A stretch of 64,000 nucleotides of DNA from Entoloma clypeatum. Lineage: Eukaryota > Basidiomycota > Agaricomycetes > Agaricales > Entolomataceae. Positions 33,425 to 43,310 of the stretch are shown here, piece by piece. Below the pieces are notes generated by a model. That model ran no database searches and was not told the DNA's origin. It saw only the letters and a program-made list of their open reading frames with translations. The position numbers and the translations under genes are program-made. Each line of letters opens with the position of its first letter. Positions within the stretch are counted from its first letter, which is position 1. Location of the stretch: the NCBI GenBank assembly GCA_963565915.1, contig OY751496.1, positions 1,488,001 through 1,552,000 on the forward strand, in the 5' to 3' direction.

Positions 33425-36400
33425 GGTGTGTTTCATGTCATGCCTTTGGAATCATCTTTATTCATGTTTCTCTTGCCAAATTTCAGAAAACTACTACTAC
33501 CTTCAGGGCCTGAGGGACCCGACCTCAAAGGTCGCATCCCTAGTTTCTCTTGTTCAGGGCTGCTTGTTCTTCTCTTGCAGAGCACGCTGGGTTCAGCTTG
33601 CCAGCCATCGTGACCTGCTTTGTACAACTGGCGCATCCCACGAAGTATTGGAACACATTCATAGAGACCCTTGCACAATCATTCAGCAATTCATTGTATG
33701 TCCTAAATGTACATATCTCTACCCATACAACCCCGGCGATACTCCAGAGGATCCCACTATCAGAGAATGTACATATCGCCAGACTCCCCGCAGCAGCCCC
33801 TGTGGTACCATGCTTTTGGGGTTGAAGTGCATCATCGGGGGCCACAGCCAAGTAGTACCACACCTGAAATATCTCCATCAAGGCCTCAAGTTCTGGCTTG
33901 GGTGATTTCTATCCCAAAAAGGCATGGAGAACACTCTGGAGGAATATAGCAGGACCTTCCCCTCAGATCCCGATGGCCTGATCAAGGATATTTGGGCCTT
34001 CAAAGTATTTTTCAGCCTGCGAGGCAAGGATGGCCTTCCATTCTTGCCAGGTTCTGTTGGAGAGGGACATTTAATCTTCGGCCTATCCATGGATAGCTTT
34101 AATCCCTTTCATCTGAAGACAGCGAAGCAGTCTGCATCGTCAACTGGGATCTGGCTTGTTCTGCTCAACCTTCCACCTCATCTCCGCTACCTTCCTGAAA
34201 ACATGTTACTTGTGGGTGTCATCCCTGGACATAACAACCATCAATGGATAAGATCAACCCTTATCTCACCCTCATTGTAAAGGATCTCCTCGAGTTCTGG
34301 AAGCCAGGAGTGTTTTTCTCTTGAACACATAATTACCCCCCAAGGATATCTTTACAAAGTGATGCTCATTCCCCTTGTTGCTGCTATGCTCGCCGCTTGC
34401 CAAGCCATTGGAATGCCCGGTGTTGCTACAGCTCATGCTTTCTGTACACATTGCAATATTGATTACAATGATCTTGATGTTCTTGATCTAGCAGAATGGC
34501 CCAGGAAAAATCTCGATCACGTCTGTCGATCTGCAAAGTCTTGGAGGGATGCGGTTGATGAAGAGCAACAAGAACTCCTTTTTAAAATATATGCCATATG
34601 ATGGTCTCCTCTCCTTGATCTGCCTTACTGGGATCCAACACGCTATGTCATAATTGATTCAATGCACGTGCTCGATCTTGGCATCTTTCAGAATCACATC
34701 CGCGAGCTCTTCAAGATCAGCTTGAAAATTACAGGGGGCAATGGCTCCACAGACCATCCGCTCACAATCAATAAACGTTCGACAGACATGAAGACCCTGA
34801 AGAAGTGTAGGGACATTGTGATGTCCAACCAACCCAAAATGCTAGATGAGCTCTTGGTGCTGCATCGCAAAGTTCTCTACATGTTTTGCACTGGCCACAA
34901 TATCCTGGGCATGGGGCATACAGTTGTCATCGGCATCAAATTTGTTCTAGCGTCTAACATATGTGCTTGGGTCTGCTTGATAGTTTTGCTCCACCTGAAA
35001 CCTATCTGATTTGAGCCTCTCTTCTAGCGACAGGCTGATAGTCCTGATGTCAGAGCATTCTTGGCATCTCCTGATCAGCCCCCTGCTGTAGCCGCTCCAC
35101 CACCCAAAGAGGTAGCACCACCACCAGGCCAAAATTCAGACGAAAACATCGTCGAAGAACCAGAAGAACTTGATGTCAAAACAATAGAAGTCCTCCTTAG
35201 TGAAGATTTGGTTGAATCAGACCTCAAAAAGGCTTACAAGCAAGGGAGTAATAGAATGTTCATACAACTGTGTGACCTCTTGAATATTGAACAGAGCCAT
35301 ATAGACGTAACATGAAGGAACACCAGCAAAAGAGCACTTTGAAATCTTCTAAAGGAAAAGGTCTGAACTCCTCTATGCTGGTATATACTGATCACTGGAC
35401 TGACTCAAAGGAAAGGTAGCAGAAGACACAAACATCCAAAATACCCTCACGAGTTTCCTGCCCACGGAAAATCCCGAACGGGTCGTTCTTGGGCGAGACA
35501 TCATGAGAGCTGTTTTGGGAGACATGGAACACACACAACTTCCAACATGGATCTGGGCCGCACCTCCAAATTGGGGAACAGCAGAGCGAGGAAAACTCAG
35601 CGCTGACCAATGGTGCATCGTCGGCACGATACATCTTCCCATAACTCTTATTCGCCTCTGGGGTGGCGGGGACAGGCGCTGAAAGCAGCTGCTTGACAAT
35701 TTTATGCATCTCGTGCACGCAGTGTGCATTGCAAACATGCACATGTCATCCGGGGATCAAGTACACACTTACACTTTTCATATACAGCGTTACGTATCTG
35801 GCTGTGTGGAGTTGTATCAGGATAATCGCCTCAGGCCCACTCATCATGCAGCACTTCACCTGAGTGAAGTCCTGGATCAATTTGGTCCCATCCACACCAT
35901 CAGTTCGCCATTTTATGAGTGATATATAAACTTTCTTCATCAAGTGAACACCAATAAAAAACTCAGTTTGTGGCCATTATTTGATAAATAAGACTGTCCT
36001 CGTCTGAACTTGTACCGCAGGAGAATTGGAATCAACAATGATGAATGCTGCTGTACATGCCTCGAATCTGTGAGCAATGCTCTCAGGCGATGCTAGTCTC
36101 TGTGAAGCAGTCATTGAGAAGGTTGACATTTTAGAATCTGTAGAACATGAGGACATGCATGGTTACCGCCTCGCAAACCTACTGGACCCAGCTGCACCTG
36201 CATACAGCCTTGATTCCAAGGCAAGGCATTTTGAACTTGAAGATCAACCATATCACCTGCTTTGCGGTCTCGTATCACATTCTGATCAGCCTCTTTCCTT
36301 GCCGAGAGCAGCATGGTTGGTCAACCAGATTTTTGTTTCCGGCATTTCTTATGGTACATCTGGATCCATGAAGTTTCAAAACAGCAACATTATCTTTCAC

Positions 36401-36540
36401 TATTTTGGCGAAGCATTCCCAAACTGCATTCAAAAGGCTGGCGTTATCGACATCATCTTTCAATACACATATCAATCGACAAATGCTGACAACATCAAGA
36501 TCACAGATTTTTTTCTCATTTTGCGGGAGTACATGTTGGA
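33425..36540 (+). pseudogene. CACTA (En/Spm) Tnp2-type transposase, decayed
   Basis: Reads in order: IVCPKCTYLYPYNPGD (about 33690) with a following Cys pair (YRQTPRSSPCGTML); DLIKDIWAFKVFFSLRGKDG and LIFGLSMDSFNPF (about 33970-34110); LNLPPHLRYLPENMLLVGVI (34170); LIPLVAAMLAACQAIGMPG (34362); CTHCNIDY; LPYWDP and IDSMHVLDLGIFQNHIR (34619-34690). Further on come FLASPDQPPAV (35057) and, in shifted frame, MEHTQLPTW, APPNWGTAERGKLSADQW and LPITLIRLW (35525-35660), EVLDQFGPIH (35865), and a C-terminal frame at 36077-36544. These are hallmarks of fungal Tnp2 transposases. Multiple frameshifts and stops. The tRNA-bearing LTR at 36534 cuts the C-terminus. Confidence 0.8.
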
Positions 36541-36781
36541 TTAGTAATATGCCACAGAACTCATATTGTGGTGCATGCCATATTTGCAAGTTGCCTGAAT
36601 TGGTTAGCTCAGGTTGAGCATTTGTCAGGTTGATACTGCAGTGGTTGTACTATTGTTGAGTGAGATGGAGTACTAACCAAGTTGAATCCCCACAAGACCT
36701 GGTGGCTCAGTTGGTTAGAGCACTTGGTATATATCCAGGAGGTCCTGGGTTCAAACCCCAGTCTGGTCACATCTTTTAACA
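36534..36781 (+). mobile_element. tRNA-bearing LTR-like element, copy 2
   Basis: Reverse-oriented copy (248 bp) of the elements at 1936 and 52201, with ends TGTTGGATTAG...TCTTTTAACA. Flanks GTACA and TTTCC do not match. On the left is CACTA coding sequence and on the right hAT debris, so one side has probably been rearranged since insertion. Confidence 0.8.
36696..36768 (+). tRNA. tRNA-like gene inside the LTR-like element, copy 2
   Basis: 73-nt cloverleaf. A box TGGCTCAGTTGG at 36703-36714, B box GGTTCAAACCC at 36748-36758, TTTT terminator at 36774-36777. Anticodon loop TATATAT, so anticodon UAU but A at position 33. Identical to the other two copies. Confidence 0.5.
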
Positions 36782-36843
36782 TTTCCATCCAGTAGTTGTT
36801 GAGATATTCACAAAAACAAAAAAAACAGGACCTTTAAACACTA
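36782..36843. repeat. hAT-type terminus remnant
   Basis: Ends GGACCTTTAAACACTA, like the MITE ends at 26407 and 50600. The other end is missing. Confidence 0.4.
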
Positions 36844-36844
36844 G

Positions 36845-39010
36845 GTGTGACAGGTTCTGTATAATCCTGAATTTACCTTGTTGACCTGGTTTGGGAATGA
36901 TGGAGATGGGGGCTGTCTGAAAAGGACCTATCTCGGCTTCGAGCTTTGATCTCATGAAAGGCCCTATGTATCAGCCTTTGGCATACTCATTGGAGACCAT
37001 TGCATTGAAGATGTTAAGATGTTCAAATGTGGATGCATTGTTTGGGGGGATGTAGGTTTGATATACTGGACTGATGCCAGCGTCAAAGCCATAAACCGAA
37101 CGGGCTGGAGATTAGTCCAGATTCTACTAAATGATGATGCCAAGCCTGAGGTAAGTATGGGGTGCGTGCCTCATTTCTGCATAGTGCTAGGCTGTGCGAG
37201 GGGGCAAGTTTGAGCTCCATGTGAGGAAGATCCACAGCCGGAGCATTCATGCCTGACGGTGTGGTCGACATGTTTGCATCCTGATGTGCGTTGCCAGTCC
37301 ATGCACAGGACCTGACTGCGTGGGTTGATGAGTTGGTTTCTATCGTCTCTGGAACACTGGGCCGTCTTACCATCCCAGGTGAGAGTAGTGTTGTAGCTGG
37401 CTATGTTATGTGGGTGACGTCCGAGACAGAGCGCGCAGGCTGAAAGATCTTGGGATGCTTGTTTGTCTGGGTTTCCAGAGCGTGTCGCCCTTCTGTTGCG
37501 AGATGGGGATGCGGAATGGGTGCGTTCGCCTCGACGGGCCTGTGGGAATGACAATTGGTTGTGATGATGTCTCCCTGGTTGGTTGCGGCGGTGTCTGGGT
37601 GAAGGAGGGGGTGAATTGGAGCGGTTTCCGCCTCGATGGTTCATCGGTTTGCGCTTGTATTTGCTCATTGATTGAAGGTTGGACTGATGAAGGCACATTT
37701 GGGGAGGAGAAGGGGGGAGGAATGGGTTGGGGTGTCAATTTGCAGAGGTTGGTAAAGGACCCATGATATATTGAGGGGGAAATGACATGCATGTGTTCGG
37801 GAGCAGCGGGGGGTGTTGTTTGCAGTAGACATTGTGCATGCAGGGGGGGATGTGACATACATGTGATGCGAGATGCATGTTGAATGTTGGGTGTGTTGCG
37901 TGATGCATGTTGTGTTGTGTTGCGTGATGCATTAATTTCCGCGTCGGAAATGCAGGATGTGTGTGTTGCAGTCAAATGCATGTTCAACGAGGGGGTGTTG
38001 ATGTAGTTGCGACATGTTTCGATTTTTAGATGGTTGAGGGGACATTTGTGTGAGGTGAATAATTGGGTAGTTTGATTAGCAAATGGGTTTGGGTGTAACT
38101 TTTAGGTTTGGAAAACGTACCGTGGCTTGTCTGTGCGCTGTTAGCGTGAGGCAGGATTCAATCACATGGAGTCTTTCGAGGTTGATGGGGTTTAGGTCAA
38201 AGGCGCGTTTTGAGCCGAGAGTGTCAAACCACGCCTTGCACACAGTGGCTTGGTATTCAATGAGAGCTTGGTCACTATTGTATGTGAGGTGGGAGTGTTG
38301 GATTTCTAGTGCACAGAAGAAGTCAATCATGGCAGAAGTGTGCTTTTCTGGCCATAGCTCTTCTTTCATTACATGGACAAGGATCTTGGCCACAAAGGCG
38401 AGTTGGTCCTACAAGAGTGCCATGTTGGGGATGGCGTTGCGGGAGGCTTTGGTGGTAGCAATGGGTCTGAGGTGCATTGTATCCAAATCTTCAGTGGTGA
38501 TGCCGAATGTCTCGTTGGTGAAGGAGGTGGTGGGTAGGTATGGTGGCCTCAATGCATCCTTCTCTCGTGACATACCAAAGTTCGATCCATTGGAACTTGG
38601 TGAGCTTCTGACGGGCGTAGTCGAGAGGGTTGAGGGATTCAACGCTCGGAATGGTAATGCCAGATGGGAAATCGCCTGCTTTGGCACTCGACTTGTTGAT
38701 TTCAGCTCCTTGATTAAGAAGGGCTGCGTCTGCGGCGCCTGCTGCTGCTGTGGCTGCTTCCTCTTCATCTCTAGTTACTTCCCAGGCAATGCGACATATT
38801 TGGCGGTGGGCTTGTCAGTTTTGGCGAAGGATGGGGGTGATGTTTGCTTCAGGGATTCCTAGATCAGTGAGTGCTTGTTGAGAGGCAGCATAATGTTCGC
38901 TGGTGAAGTCTGGCTCCAGTTCCTGTAGCGGGTCAGGAGCGAGTGGCATGTTCACGAGTATCTAGAGAATGGTGTCAAAAGAGTGTGATGATGGAATGAA
39001 GGAAAAGACT
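36845..39010 (-). pseudogene. Gag-like ORF and RT start of a retroelement (non-gypsy), minus strand
   Basis: From about 38768 downward: a Gln/Pro-rich N-terminus (KRKQPQQQQAPQTQPFL); WPEKHTSAMIDFFCALEIQH and YQATVCKAWFDTLGSKRAFD (38350-38200); an Arg/Ser/His-rich part; and a Cys/His region at 37460-37190 (CALCLGRHPHNI, LCMDWQRTSGC, HECSGCGSSSHGAQTCP). Beyond that, the minus strand at about 37000-36850 reads NEYAKGYIGPFMRSKLEAE-like and SIIPKPGQQGKFRIIQNLS, the start of a reverse transcriptase domain. This layout matches a group of agaricomycete retroelements, perhaps DIRS-like; from memory. At least one stop (near 38409) and an RT truncated at the hAT/LTR debris. Confidence 0.5.
37790..37990. 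repeat. TGCATGTTG-type low-complexity repeat
   Basis: Irregular repeats of GATGCATGTTG and GTGTTGCGTGATGCAT. On the minus strand they read as Met/His/Thr-rich sequence (ITQHASRNT). Confidence 0.5.
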
Positions 39011-39177
39011 AGTATGAATGTTAGATTGATGTTGGGGCGTTACAGGTTCTTATATTGAAAAATGGAGAGCCATGTCGGCTCTCTATGCGAGGGCATGGAT
39101 GCGGCAAGGACAAAGGTGCTGATGCCGCATCCACGTGATGAGTCAGAGACACAACTCAGTCTCGCTCGTGCCTCGCT
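39011..39177. other. Unassigned edge of family C element
   Basis: Minus-strand frame continues from the integrase fragment into sequence without retrotransposon character. Confidence 0.3.
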
Positions 39178-39383
39178 CAGATGATTCTCACAGATGGAGT
39201 CAAAGTTGTTGGAGGTCGGAAGGGTCTTGATGAAATCCATTGAGATAGAATTCCAAGGACATTCGGGGATCGGAAGCTGTTTGAGTAGGCTGTAAGGCTT
39301 GTGTTGAAGTTCACTGGAAGGGAATCGGAGAGGAAGATCAATAGATTGCGTGATATAAGTATTTGAAGAACCATCAAAAAGTT

Positions 39384-39649
39384 TCAAAACCATAGGTGAA
39401 GGAATCGGAGTTGGAGATACAGTAAGTTTAAAGAAGAAATAAATCTGGTATCTGCGAAGCAATGTGTAGAGCCAGAATCAATAAGAGTCTTTATCGGAAG
39501 AGAATCAGAAAAGATTGGAGATATCAAATCAAGACATAGAGAGTTCGGATTTGAGAGAGCGGATGCATTGAGTCGGAGGGTTTCCAAAGGTGCACAAAAG
39601 GAGTCAACGCAATCCCCAGTACATGCTGGAATCTGAGGACTGCTTACTA
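39384..39649 (-). CDS. Protease region of family C (reached by -1 frameshift from gag)
   Basis: Reading in the -1 frame from the A7-TAG site gives an open frame through CTGDCVDSFCAPLETLRLN to the retropepsin active site LIDSGSTHCFADT at about 39490-39455. There is no stop between the shift site and the active site, unlike in family B. Confidence 0.75.
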
Positions 39650-39656
39650 TTTTTTT
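39647..39656 (-). promoter_or_regulatory. Putative -1 ribosomal frameshift site A_AAA_AAA_TAG (family C)
   Basis: The gag frame reads TCA AAA AAA TAG. A -1 slip gives AAA AAA ATA and an open protease frame. The same site is at 43301 and 63513 in family B. Confidence 0.65.
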
Positions 39657-40237
39657 GACTTGGTCATCTTCTCCGATTTGTCCTCAGCTTGGGCTGCGCA
39701 AGCCTTTGCTTTGGCGTTAGAAGATGATTTCTTCGAGCAGTCGGAAGCCCAATGACCAACGTTGCCACAAAACATGCATAAATTATTGTCAAATCGTCGT
39801 TGGCGTTCTTGGGGAGTCAATTTCCCATCTTTACCAAGTTTGTTGGAAAGGGCGGATTTTGGAGAGGTGGATGATGATTTTTGTTGTTGTTGCGAGTTGG
39901 GTTTAGACGATGAAGAGTTGTTGGAGGATGATGAAGCAGGAGTCTGTTTCTTGTCGGATTTGTCAGATTTGTCGGATTTGTCGGACTTCAGAGTAGATTT
40001 GTCAGAGGAGCGTGATTTCTTGCGTTGACGTTCCCAGTAGCGAGCATCAATGTTATGGGCCATTATCTTCAACTCGGCCAGAGTCTTAGGTTTGGGGTAG
40101 GTCCCTAAAACATCTTTGATATGTTCTGCTAAACCGGTGTAGTACCAATATCGGAGCATGCCATCATCCCACTGCATGTGAGCAGAAAGATGTTTGAAGT
40201 CCACGTTGTAACATAGGATCTTCTGATTGTCACACAT
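39647..40237 (-). CDS. gag: Gag C-terminal part of family C
   Basis: ILCYNVDFKHLSAHMQWDDG, then GLAEHIKDVLGTYPKPKT (capsid-like), a Lys/Ser linker with four SDK repeats, Ser/Gln-rich runs, and one CCHC zinc knuckle (CMFCGNVGHWASDC), ending SKK-stop. Upstream gag (40900-40240) is broken between frames but still readable (AARNTQNSC, KEPNTFDGSNSQKLTSFL, FRNNPAFDNDDNKVS). The stop codon is preceded by an A7 run. Confidence 0.85.
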   Translation of the reverse strand: MCDNQKILCYNVDFKHLSAHMQWDDGMLRYWYYTGLAEHIKDVLGTYPKPKTLAELKIMAHNIDARYWERQRKKSRSSDKSTLKSDKSDKSDKSDKKQTPASSSSNNSSSSKPNSQQQQKSSSTSPKSALSNKLGKDGKLTPQERQRRFDNNLCMFCGNVGHWASDCSKKSSSNAKAKACAAQAEDKSEKMTKSKK

Positions 40238-40934
40238 CCAAAGGTGATCCAGACTATCCTCTGCTTCTCCGGTCAGATTGATAGGTCCGAATTTGGATCA
40301 GAGGATGTGCACAAAGGCGGACCAATCATCCAACCAGACAGTGTCGTCGTTGGACTCTCCCAAGAGGGTGGCTCAAACCATTTGAGCACGGTTCCTTGGA
40401 GGTACAATAGAGTGAAACTGACTTTGTTATCATCATTGTCAAAAGCGGGGTTGTTTCGGAAATACAGGGCACATTGTGCAAGGAAACTGGTGAGTTTCTG
40501 AGAGTTGGAACCGTCAAAAGTGTTGGGTTCCTTTACTTTCTTTTTTGGAGTCTTGGGAGTCTCTCTATGTCAGAGCTCCTGCATCATAAGCATAATTGCT
40601 TTGGCGAGGTTTGGAGTTTGCTCGCGATGGAAAGGATTGTTATCATCAAAAGGAGAGGTCGGAGATTTAGAAGGACGGGATTCTTCAGGAATCGGAGGTC
40701 CTTGTGTCTGAGGTGTTTGGAGACGAGGTGTCGGAGATATGGGGTCAGGTTTGGGTGCAGATTCTTCTGCAGGGAAGTCTTGGAACTCCGAACATATGTA
40801 GAAATGTCACTATGTAGAAATGTCGCCCTGGTGTCCTGCAGGTTTGATGCTTCTGCTGCTGCTGCTGCTGCGCAGGAGTTCTGAGTGTTGCGGGCTGCCA
40901 TAACTGGAATTTGAAATATGGATAAGCAAGTGGC

Positions 40935-40945
40935 AGTTTGAATAT
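40935..40945 (-). promoter_or_regulatory. Self-complementary primer binding site of family C
   Basis: On the minus strand, ATATTCAAACT lies two bases after the LTR. It is the reverse complement of the LTR sequence at 41189-41179 (minus AGTTTGAATAT), about 32 bases after TATTTAAA. Confidence 0.75.
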
Positions 40946-40947
40946 AC

Positions 40948-41432
40948 TGTTAAGAACTGATTGACAAAAACGTCGGAGCTATGTCGGACGCATTGGAAGG
41001 TCGGAGGGTCAGAGCACGTGCAACGTAGGGGCAAGGACTTGGCTTCAACTTGTGTGTTGCGCCCTCGCTAATATGTTGGTGTCCTTATTTCGGAGGATTG
41101 GAGGATTGGAGGGTCGGAGGTTGGACTCAAGTTAAGAGTTGGAAAGAGGACAGGAGGTGTGATGTCGAATCTAAGTTGATATTCAAACTGAAGCTAATAC
41201 ATGATTCTACATGAGTTTAAATACTATGTCGGAGGATGTGTGGCTTCATCGAGTTGGATAACGAGTGGCTGTTGGAGATGCTTAACATAAGTAATATGGT
41301 CAGATGTAAGTAATGTACGTAGTAACGAGATTCATAACAGTAAATGTGCATAATAAGTATTAGTCAAAATGTCGGAGATGTCGGAGGTGTTGAAATTGGT
41401 CGGAAATCATCAGAGCTGATTGGAATGTAACA
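40948..41432 (-). repeat. 5' LTR of family C
   Basis: 485 bp. On the minus strand it runs TGTTACATTCC...GTTCTTAACA. Matches the solo LTR at 19130-19598. Confidence 0.9.
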
Positions 41433-41470
41433 GGTTAATGCATTTAAATTCTATTTGGATAGTGGTATGC

Positions 41471-42015
41471 TGTCATAACCATACAATTCACATCTGACTT
41501 ATCCAACGACTCCAATGATTCATCTGATCCGACATCTGCTCCGACAACATTCTATTTATATTTGATTATACTTCTACTACATAACATCTCAACCATACTT
41601 ACAAGTAGACATATGTTGTTCACTTTTCATTCGCTACTCTCCGTACTCTAAATGTTCCAATGGTCAACTCCGATATCTGCACATCACTTATAGTAATACT
41701 GATCATTCTAGTTCACTATAAATAGTGTACCAAACCTGTTGTAGAACCTCAGTTCAAATATCATATGTTACACCTCATTTGCATCCACCTCTACTTGCCT
41801 CTGAGCATTCTCTCCGTCACCTCCGCTCATCCGCTCATCCGCTCATCTGACATCCGCCAATCCGAAATCGAGGACCACGTCAAAGAGTGGGGCACAACAT
41901 ACAAGTTGAAGCCAGGTCCTTTCCACCAGACATTGCATCTGTTGCATCTGCTCATCTGCTACTCTGCTCTGACTCATCTGATGTTTTCTGACATTGAGAA
42001 AGACACCATGTGACA
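41471..42015 (+). repeat. LTR of B1
   Basis: 545 bp, TGTCATAACC...CATGTGACA. TATAAATA at 41717-41724; AGTTCAAATAT at 41751-41761. Matches 61634-62174. Confidence 0.85.
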
Positions 42016-42017
42016 GT

Positions 42018-42028
42018 ATATTTGAACT
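42018..42028 (+). promoter_or_regulatory. Self-complementary primer binding site of B1
   Basis: ATATTTGAACT, two bases after the LTR end, reverse complement of 41751-41761, about 34 bases after the TATA box. Confidence 0.75.
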
Positions 42029-42066
42029 ACCACCATTCTTTGATCTACCCAACAAATTCTACCCAC

Positions 42067-43310
42067 ATGTCTCAAACCTGTAATACAGTTCGACACTAGG
42101 ACTGCTTGTGCAGCAGCAGAACGTTCATCATCAACACCACACTCTGCTTTCCTTCAAGAAACATGCAATGTAACCATTACCCCTCAAGAAGCCACAGCAT
42201 CATCATCTGCTCCTACCCCCAGACCATCTGTTCCTCCGCCTTCTTCCAATCAGCTTCCACCACTTCCCCCCAGTCCTCCAAACCCACCAACGGAACCCTC
42301 TGTACCTCCAAATTCTGGCTTATTTGGCGGACCTCCAGGAGGATCTCCTCCTTCCTCTGACGCTAGTTTACATGGAGATTTGGATGACTCTGATTCCAAT
42401 CCAGATCAGAAACCCAATCTAGCTGAAGCCATATTGCTCATGACCAAAGAGTTGAAACATCATGACACAACAGAACTGATCCGTGCAAACTCTCCGCATT
42501 TATTTTACAATGCAAACTTTACTTCTCCAACAATGACAACTTCAACTCAGAACATTCCAAAGTCAACTTTGCTATATCTTACTTCCAAGGCACAGCCCTC
42601 AAATTCTTTGAACCCTTCATTCTTGACAATGATGAACCCAATTGGCGGGATTGTTTCCCTGACTTTGTCCAACTTCTCCGCTCCGAGTTTGGTACCATTG
42701 ACCCTCAGGGCGAAGCCAAAGAACAATTGGACTACCAGCGGATGAAGGAAAATCAAAAGATTTTGAAGTACAACATTGAATTTCAATGTCTTGCTACCAA
42801 AACTAACTGGGATGAAAACTCCCTCCGACACCGCTACTATATTGGACTTCTGGATCAGATCAAGGATATCCTCTCCCAACAACCCAAGATCAAGTTCTTG
42901 CCAGACTTACAATCTGCGGCTCATACTATTGACACTCGCTACTGGGAACGTCAACGAGAGAAATCCAGAACTGATAAATCCACTCCCAAGCCCAACAAGA
43001 AACCCTCCGCTCCGAACCAACCCACTGCACAAACATCATCTTCGAAACCATCCGCTCCAGCTACCGCTTCCACTTCCACTTCCGCTCAAAATCCGACCTC
43101 TCCAGTAAACTAGGCAAGGATGGCAAACTGACGTATCAAGAACGCAAACATTGTTTCAATAATAACCTTTGCTTATTCTGCGGTAGCGTTGGACACGCTG
43201 TCAAGGACTGTCCCAAGTCCACCTCCTCCACTTCCAAGGCTAAAGGAAAAGCCGCCCAAGTCGGCACTCAAGCCAAGGAAAAAGGTAAGGAGATCGAGTC
43301 AAAAAAATAG
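42067..43310 (+). pseudogene. gag: Gag of B1
   Basis: Pro/Ser-rich N-terminus, then the capsid-like core (ILKYNIEFQCLATKTNWDEN, LDQIKDILSQQPKIK), Ser/Thr/Pro linker, and a zinc knuckle (CLFCGSVGHAVKDC near 43170), ending SKK-TAG. Frame changes at about 42470 and 43100 break it. It is the same protein as in B2 and related to family C gag. Confidence 0.8.
43301..43310 (+). promoter_or_regulatory. Putative -1 ribosomal frameshift site A_AAA_AAA_TAG (B1)
   Basis: A7 at 43301-43307, TAG 43308-43310. The -1 frame continues KKIGSGPHEARSEDCVD into the protease. Confidence 0.65.

Larger units (their letters stand above)
39178..41432 (-). mobile_element. Gypsy family C element, minus strand, RT/RNase H missing, 3' end lost
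   Basis: 5' LTR 40948-41432, self-primer site 40945-40935, gag about 40900-39647, protease about 39500-39300. The protease frame (DLPLRFPSSELQ) then passes directly into an integrase N-terminal phrase (KQLPIPECPWNSISMDFIKT) and stops soon after. RT, RNase H, most of integrase and the 3' LTR are absent. Confidence 0.85.

Noticed and set aside
36696..36768. Functional tRNA-Ile(UAU)
   Set aside because: Position 33 is A, the acceptor stem has a mismatch, and all copies sit in a mobile element, so I call it tRNA-like.
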